Source: Spirochaetia bacterium (GTDB lineage Bacteria > Spirochaetota > Spirochaetia > Treponematales > Breznakiellaceae). Taken from it: a stretch of DNA of 16,469 bases. Of the stretch, positions 13,017 through 16,469 are shown piece after piece. The notes under the pieces were generated by a model that was not told the origin of the DNA, ran no database searches, and saw only the letters and a list, made by a program, of their open reading frames with translations. Positions within the stretch are counted from its first letter, which is position 1; each line of letters starts with the position of its first letter. The translations under genes and the position numbers were made by a program. The stretch is from assembly GCA_026002045.1 (NCBI GenBank), contig BOAV01000051.1:1-16469 (forward strand), written 5' to 3'.

Positions 13017-13190
13017 GCCTAACATACGGTTTGCGGTTCGGGGCTAAAGCCCCTCCGGGTTCCGTTCGCCTAGGTCAGTCGCTGCGCTCCTTCCCACGGC
13101 TCACTCCACCCACATTTTTGTTGCCCTGGTCTTTGCTTCGCAAAGCCCTTATTCGGGCAACAAAAACGTCGCAAACCTTTCACGTTATGC
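13017..13190 (+). repeat. attC: attC site 15 (class B)
   Basis: Inverse core GCCTAAC (13017-13023), spacer ATAC, L box GGTTTGCG, matched by CGCAAACC and spacer TTTCAC before the core GTTATGC (13184-13190). The L boxes differ from class A at several paired positions and both sides change together. The third arm is TTGTTGCCC/GGGCAACAA with inner hairpin CTTTGCTTCGCAAAG. Confidence 0.82.
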
Positions 13191-13223
13191 GCCATTTAAT
13201 TTTGAAATTTGTCTAAAAATGTA

Positions 13224-13253
13224 TTGACAAAAATATATTGTATAAAATATGAT
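13224..13253 (+). promoter_or_regulatory. Cassette promoter of helical-protein gene
   Basis: TTGACA (13224-13229), 18-bp spacer, TATGAT (13248-13253). The -10 covers an upstream in-frame ATG at 13249, which argues against that start. Confidence 0.55.
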
Positions 13254-13278
13254 TATACATGATAAAAGGGGGATAGAA

Positions 13279-13824
13279 ATGACTTTTTTGGAACATAGAA
13301 AATGTTATGGAAATGACTATGATAATTTTCAGTATTTTTGGCATAATACTAATTCAAGATTATTCTATTTGCATATAAATAAAATATATGAGGAATTGAC
13401 TATTAAAATAAAATCAAGAATTATTAAAGATATTGAAAATATTCATGATGATTCGATAAAAACTATTGAAGCTACATATAGAATTATAAATATAAAATAT
13501 TTTCTAAATGAAATGGAAAAACTATATAATTTCATAGAAAATAGAACCGAATCATCATTTTTCAATAATGAAAATAATAATAATAAAAACGAAATAAAAA
13601 AAGCTTTAAAAAAATTAATTGATAGCAAACAAATGTTTTTTGAAGATGTTGATATTTATAATAAAATGCTATTATTATATTCAACATTTGAAATAATTGA
13701 AGGATATTTCCAAACTTTTAATAGGTTTCTTGATTTAATAGATAATATATTTTCTGATGTTATACCAAATTATTCAAAAGAAATAGAAAAAAATTGCAGT
13801 GAAGCAAAATTAAACGGCGCATAA
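13279..13824 (+). CDS. Helical soluble protein of unknown function
   Basis: Encodes 181 residues, AT-rich, without signal peptide or membrane segment. It is strongly helical and rich in Asn, Lys, Glu and Ile, with an Asn-rich linker (NNENNNNKNE) about halfway. I recognise no family. The start at 13279 is chosen because AGGGGG (13267-13272) lies 6 nt upstream, whereas the in-frame ATG at 13249 falls in the -10 box. The stop TAA (13822-13824) lies inside the inverse core of the next attC (GCATAAC), so the last codons are written by the cassette's terminal inverted repeat. Confidence 0.7.
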   Translation: MTFLEHRKCYGNDYDNFQYFWHNTNSRLFYLHINKIYEELTIKIKSRIIKDIENIHDDSIKTIEATYRIINIKYFLNEMEKLYNFIENRTESSFFNNENNNNKNEIKKALKKLIDSKQMFFEDVDIYNKMLLLYSTFEIIEGYFQTFNRFLDLIDNIFSDVIPNYSKEIEKNCSEAKLNGA

Positions 13825-13988
13825 CATACGCTATACGCTGCGCCGCAGTAGCGGCTTGACCTACGAAAAACCCCAGTCGGCGCAGTAGCGCCTTTGTGGG
13901 ATTTTTCTCCGGTACATTTTTGTGCCCCTGGAAACCTACGGTTTCCTTATTCGGGGCACAAAAACGTCGTATAGCTTTCACGTTAGGC
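13819..13988 (+). repeat. attC: attC site 16 (class A)
   Basis: Inverse core GCATAAC (13819-13825), core GTTAGGC (13982-13988). Third arm GTGCCCC/GGGGCAC. The second arm has one broken pair (CCCC facing GGGA), so its stem is imperfect. Confidence 0.83.
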
Positions 13989-14041
13989 GACATTTTTTTT
14001 GAACTTTTTCGGAAAATATTAAGATGATATATACAAAATAC

Positions 14042-14070
14042 TTGACAAATAATAAAGTATGGTGTATTGT
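14042..14070 (+). promoter_or_regulatory. Promoter of a cassette without an intact gene
   Basis: TTGACA (14042-14047), 17-bp spacer, TATTGT (14065-14070). Confidence 0.5.
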
Positions 14071-14096
14071 TATTATAGGATTTAGTTTTTTGGTTA

Positions 14097-14259
14097 ATGA
14101 GGAATTAACGTAAAAGGGATATTTGACAATATAGGGAAGGGAAATAGGTTAGTGGGTTTATCCTGCGGGTATAATGGCAAATATATTCGTAAAATAACCC
14201 CAGACGGATATTATTCTGAGGAAAATGGTATGGGATCATCCGTTTGTAAATGGCGTTGA
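14097..14259 (+). pseudogene. Short, probably frameshifted reading frame
   Basis: ATG at 14097 meets a stop after three codons (14106-14108). Skipping the single T at 14106 opens a continuous frame of about 53 residues to TGA at 14257, containing GLSCGYNGKYIRKITPDGYY and ending SSVCKWR. Alternatively a GTG at 14152 gives an intact 35-residue peptide. A promoter lies upstream and a strong terminator directly downstream, so this interval is the only transcribed part of its cassette. It may be a decayed gene, a small peptide gene or a small RNA. Confidence 0.4.
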
Positions 14260-14263
14260 TTAT

Positions 14264-14298
14264 AATATGGGTATGGTATTACTGTACCCATATTTTTT
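14264..14298 (+). terminator. Intrinsic terminator
   Basis: AATATGGGTA (14264-14273) pairs perfectly with TACCCATATT (14285-14294) around an 11-nt loop, followed by T's to 14298. It ends a transcript of about 220 nt that starts near 14077. The rest of the cassette, 14300-14446, is AT-rich with nothing recognisable. Confidence 0.7.
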
Positions 14299-14459
14299 AT
14301 AATATAAATTATTGGTTTACTTAAAAATTTGGTTTGTTATCCATTTTTTACAAGATATATATTGCTGAAAAGATAAAGATTATAATAAATTATGGTAAAA
14401 ACATATAAGTATAGGAATAATATTATGGAAGGAACATTAGTGTAGGCAAAAAAAACGTC

Positions 14460-14628
14460 GCCTAACATACGCTATACGCTGCGCCGCAGTAGCGGCTTGG
14501 CCTCCACAAAACCCCAGTCGGGCTTCGCCCTTTGTGGGGTTTTGTTCCGGCACATTTTTGCGGTTGCTGGAAACCTTCGGTTTCCTTTATCGCAACCGCA
14601 AAAACGTCGTATAGCTTTCACGTTAGGC
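14460..14628 (+). repeat. attC: attC site 17 (class A)
   Basis: Inverse core GCCTAAC (14460-14466), core GTTAGGC (14622-14628). Second arm CACAAAACCCCA/TGGGGTTTTG. Third arm GCGGTTGC/GCAACCGC. Confidence 0.85.
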
Positions 14629-14689
14629 GAAATTGGGGCTATGCGTTATTTTAATATTATGATACATTAGTAAAAAAATAGGAGGAGAT

Positions 14690-15163
14690 ATGGAAAAGAT
14701 ATTTGAGGATTATTTCACTGAACTACAGGCAGATATGGTTGATATTTGTCTTGAATATGTGGAGAACAAAGCGGAAGAAATATATATTTATGTTTCAAGA
14801 GAAGGAAGAACACAAACGGGTAATGTTTTCTATAAAATTAATAATATGTTTGTAAAAAAATACGAGCTAAATGATGCTTTAACGGAGGATGAAAGAAAGA
14901 AATTTCAATATGATGTTTCAGATGTTCAGCAAAATGGTGTCCTTGCTATCATTAATGAAGATATTGAAAAAATTGAAAAGTTGTGTAAGCAATATGATAA
15001 GGCTATGCCCACGGAAATGAAAATTGTTTATGATGTTGCAAAGACCAGCATGAAGGCTGAATACAGGTATGATTTGGTTTACACCAACGATCCTGATAAG
15101 TTAGGCAATGATATTTTTGACGAATGGTATGAAAAAGTAAAAATATTGAAAGAGGAAGTTTAG
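14690..15163 (+). CDS. YezG/DUF600-like putative immunity protein, paralogue 2
   Basis: Encodes 157 residues. It shares with the product of 10568-11014 the N terminus (MEKxFEDYFxELQADM), the IYIY and FYxIN strands, and the block MPTEMKIVYDV near residue 105 followed by AEYRYDLVY. It ends with DIFDEWYEKVK, which also fits YezG/DUF600 proteins. No toxin lies nearby. AGGAGG (14681-14686) is 3 nt before the ATG. The upstream segment 14632-14660 repeats 10510-10538 exactly, and the cassette's 3' end (AATAATGGGGTACGCCCC) is also shared, so both cassettes descend from one ancestor. Confidence 0.62.
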   Translation: MEKIFEDYFTELQADMVDICLEYVENKAEEIYIYVSREGRTQTGNVFYKINNMFVKKYELNDALTEDERKKFQYDVSDVQQNGVLAIINEDIEKIEKLCKQYDKAMPTEMKIVYDVAKTSMKAEYRYDLVYTNDPDKLGNDIFDEWYEKVKILKEEV

Positions 15164-15268
15164 TTTCTATGGAAATAAATAATAGATTAAAAATATTATA
15201 GTATAAATTATTGAAGAAAGGATATGATAATATATGATAAGAATAATAATGGGGTACGCCCCAACTTC

Positions 15269-15437
15269 GCCTAACATACGCTATACGCTGCGCCGCAGTA
15301 GCGGCTTGGCCTACGAAAAACCCCAGTCGGGCTTCGCCCTTTGTGGGGTTTTTCTCCGGCACATTTTTGCGGTTGCTGGAAACCTGCGGTTTCCTTTATC
15401 GCAACCGCAAAAACGTCGTATAGCTTACACGTTATGC
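15269..15437 (+). repeat. attC: attC site 18 (class A)
   Basis: Inverse core GCCTAAC (15269-15275), core GTTATGC (15431-15437). The right spacer reads TTACAC, where the other class A and B copies have TTTCAC. Third arm GCGGTTGC/GCAACCGC. Confidence 0.85.
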
Positions 15438-15483
15438 GAAATAAAAACCCAAGTTTTTTGTAAAAATATTACTTTAATAATGG

Positions 15484-15512
15484 TTGACAAAATATAGTTA
15501 TATAGATATAGT
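15484..15512 (+). promoter_or_regulatory. Cassette promoter of DUF3592 gene
   Basis: TTGACA (15484-15489), 17-bp spacer, TATAGT (15507-15512). The ATG follows 9 nt later without a Shine-Dalgarno sequence. Confidence 0.65.
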
Positions 15513-15521
15513 AAATTATAT

Positions 15522-16022
15522 ATGAAGATAAATATTATATTTTTTATTATATTATTCTCATTATTTACTATTGTGGGTTTAATAGGCTTAATAAAATATT
15601 GCATAATAATAGATAAAATTAATGAATGGGAATTGGTTGATGGAATAATAGTAAAAAATTTTATATCCAATGAAATTAATGAAAGTATAGATAGTGGAGG
15701 AAAACAAATGGTGTATAAACCAATTATCTATTATAAATATACAGTTGGTGGAAAAGAATATTTGAATGATAGCAATAATAATATATTGAATGCTAAAATA
15801 TATTATGGTAATAAAAAACATGTTGAAAAATACTTAAATAAATATATGGAAGAAGAATCAGTCAAAATAATATATAATAAAAATAATCCACAAGAATCAA
15901 TAATTGAGACAGATTTTTTCGGTATGAAATTATCGATTTTCTGTTTTTTTATTATATTACTTTTAATTGGAATAATAGGGAATACAATAATTATTATGAA
16001 ATATTATAAAACTATATTGTAA
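15522..16022 (+). CDS. DUF3592-family membrane protein
   Basis: Encodes 166 residues. One transmembrane helix at each end (about 4-26 and 137-159) encloses an extracytoplasmic domain with the DUF3592 landmarks: VDGIIVKNF after the first helix, YKPIIYYKYTVGGKEY (residues 65-80), a Tyr/Lys-rich middle, and VKIIYNKNNPQESIIE (residues 114-129). The NPxxSxxE closing motif just before the second helix is typical. The family is widespread in bacteria and of unknown function. No ribosome-binding sequence precedes the ATG, and the -10 box is 9 nt upstream, which suggests a near-leaderless transcript. Confidence 0.85.
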   Translation: MKINIIFFIILFSLFTIVGLIGLIKYCIIIDKINEWELVDGIIVKNFISNEINESIDSGGKQMVYKPIIYYKYTVGGKEYLNDSNNNILNAKIYYGNKKHVEKYLNKYMEEESVKIIYNKNNPQESIIETDFFGMKLSIFCFFIILLLIGIIGNTIIIMKYYKTIL

Positions 16023-16037
16023 GAGGATTTTTACTTC

Positions 16038-16209
16038 GCATAACATACGGTTTACGGTTCGGGGCTAAAGCCCCTCCGGGTTCCGTTCGCCTAGGTCAGT
16101 CGCTGCGCTCCTTCCCACGGCTCACTCCACCCACATTTTGGCGGCCCTGGTCTTGCTACGCAAGCCCTTATTCGGGCCGCCAAAACGTCGCAAACCTTTC
16201 ACGTTATAC
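16038..16209 (+). repeat. attC: attC site 19 (class B)
   Basis: Inverse core GCATAAC (16038-16044), L boxes GGTTTACG/CGCAAACC, core GTTATAC (16203-16209). The single non-complementary pair is A.C on the top strand and T.G on the bottom. Third arm TTGGCGGCCC/GGGCCGCCAA, covarying with site 15. Confidence 0.82.
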
Positions 16210-16253
16210 GCAATGTGCCCTAAACTTTGTTTTAAAATTATATAATAAAAACA

Positions 16254-16282
16254 TTGACAAAATAATATATATAAAGAATAAT
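16254..16282 (+). promoter_or_regulatory. Promoter of truncated cassette gene
   Basis: TTGACA (16254-16259), 17-bp spacer, AATAAT (16277-16282). Confidence 0.45.
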
Positions 16283-16317
16283 AATTATATAAAAATAGAA
16301 GAATGGGGGGAACATTT

Positions 16318-16413
16318 ATGGATAAACAATATTTTTTTCGTGTTTTTATTAGGCGAAGCCTATACGGTTTAATACCCCGCGGCTTGCCGCGGCTGAAAGT
16401 AAGAATATACTAG
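16318..16413 (+). pseudogene. Broken copy of the discoidin-type exported protein gene
   Basis: The cassette start (16203 onward) and the first codons (MDKQYFFR) match the gene at 5689 (MNKQYFFR) and its upstream region. Homology stops after about nine codons. The frame then runs through an IS200-like left end and stops at 16411-16413 after 31 residues, with no signal-peptide core. The insertion most likely killed the gene. Confidence 0.65.
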
Positions 16414-16469
16414 AAGGATGAGTGAGATCATCCATAAAGAACATAATGTGAGTACGCTGATGTATCACA
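16350..16469 (+). mobile_element. IS200/IS605-type insertion, left part
   Basis: Two hairpins open the insertion: TAGGC-GAA-GCCTA (16350-16362) and CCGCGG-CTTG-CCGCGG (16377-16392). They are followed by the start of a transposase frame. Subterminal hairpins ahead of a small Y1 transposase gene are the layout of IS200/IS605 elements. The exact insertion point and the right end are not visible. Confidence 0.6.
16418..16469 (+). CDS. tnpA: IS200-like Y1 transposase TnpA (5' fragment)
   Basis: Only 17 codons are in the window: MSEIIHKEHNVSTLMYH. The pattern xxHxVSxLxYH resembles the N terminus of IS200-type TnpA, which leads to the first strand and the catalytic HUH motif further on. AGAAGG (16412-16417) directly abuts the ATG, an unusually short spacing. 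An in-frame stop (TAA 16400-16402) lies upstream, so translation begins at or after 16418. The identification rests on few residues but fits the hairpins just upstream. Confidence 0.55.
   Translation, partial: MSEIIHKEHNVSTLMYH

Larger units (their letters stand above)
1..16469 (+). mobile_element. Integron-type gene-cassette array (interior, both ends open)
   Basis: Nineteen attC-like sites occur at intervals of 0.16-1.8 kb, all in one orientation, with every plausible gene on the + strand. Each site starts with an inverse core (RYNTAAC-like) and ends with a core GTTANRY where the sequence changes from conserved to cassette-specific. Cassette cores match within a cassette and not across an attC. 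For example, 5605-5611 GTTATAC pairs with 6880-6886 GTATAAC at the two ends of one cassette, whereas the site they flank pairs GTATAAC with GTTAGGC. That is the signature of site-specific cassette insertion. No integrase, attI or array end is visible. Confidence 0.88.

Noticed and set aside
13249..13278. ATG at 13249 as start of the helical-protein gene
   Set aside because: It falls in the predicted -10 box, and the ATG at 13279 has a strong AGGGGG ribosome site.
369..16209. CRISPR array as explanation of the regular repeats
   Set aside because: Repeats are about 170 bp, spacing ranges from 0.16 to 1.8 kb, and the intervening units contain genes.

Overview
The window is a stretch of a mobile gene-cassette array with the architecture of a chromosomal integron. 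Nineteen GC-rich, highly palindromic attC-like recombination sites separate short AT-rich units that all read on the + strand. No integrase gene or attI site lies inside, so the window cannot show whether this is an integron or an integrase-less attC cluster. The AT-rich genes, the many signal-peptide proteins and lipoproteins, and the IntI-type array suggest a Treponema-like spirochaete. This assignment is inference.

Layout (cassette limits set at the G^TT crossover of each attC): C0 to 532 (small membrane protein); C1 533-1394 (lipoprotein); C2 1395-2271 (HNH endonuclease); C3 2272-2968 (membrane protein with a GGADGPTAIY motif); C4 2969-3843 (PD-(D/E)XK nuclease-like); C5 3844-5605 (three genes, one a CsgG/LpoB-like lipoprotein); C6 5606-7042 (exported protein with a discoidin-like domain); C7 7043-7203 (gene-less); C8 7204-8337 (exported protein plus an IS200/IS605-like remnant); C9 8338-9249 (lipoprotein with a UUG start); C10 9250-10500 (two-helix membrane protein); C11 10501-11278 (YezG/DUF600-like); C12 11279-12142 (exported protein); C13 12143-12303 (gene-less, identical to C7); C14 12304-13184 (MazEF-type toxin-antitoxin); C15 13185-13982 (helical protein); C16 13983-14622 (no intact gene); C17 14623-15431 (second YezG-like gene); C18 15432-16203 (DUF3592 protein); C19 from 16204 (broken copy of the C6 gene, hit by an IS200-like element).

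The most striking signal is in the cassette termini. In all 16 complete gene-type cassettes the first and last 18-22 bp are inverted complements of each other, private to that cassette and well beyond the usual 7-bp core. They always carry one mismatch at the same place: A at position 11 of the start facing C in the end. That is A.C on the top strand but a T.G wobble on the bottom strand, the strand that integron integrases recombine. The long stem can only form when a cassette's own two ends meet, as in an excised circle.

The attC sites are large (about 170 bp) and their arms covary between copies, which supports a selected single-strand fold. One arm also has the form of a bidirectional intrinsic terminator. 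Most cassettes carry their own TTGACA promoter just inside the left end, often in a shared T/A-rich leader. Each cassette therefore looks like a self-contained transcription unit. Several genes have no Shine-Dalgarno sequence and a -10 box only 6-9 nt before the ATG, suggesting leaderless mRNAs.
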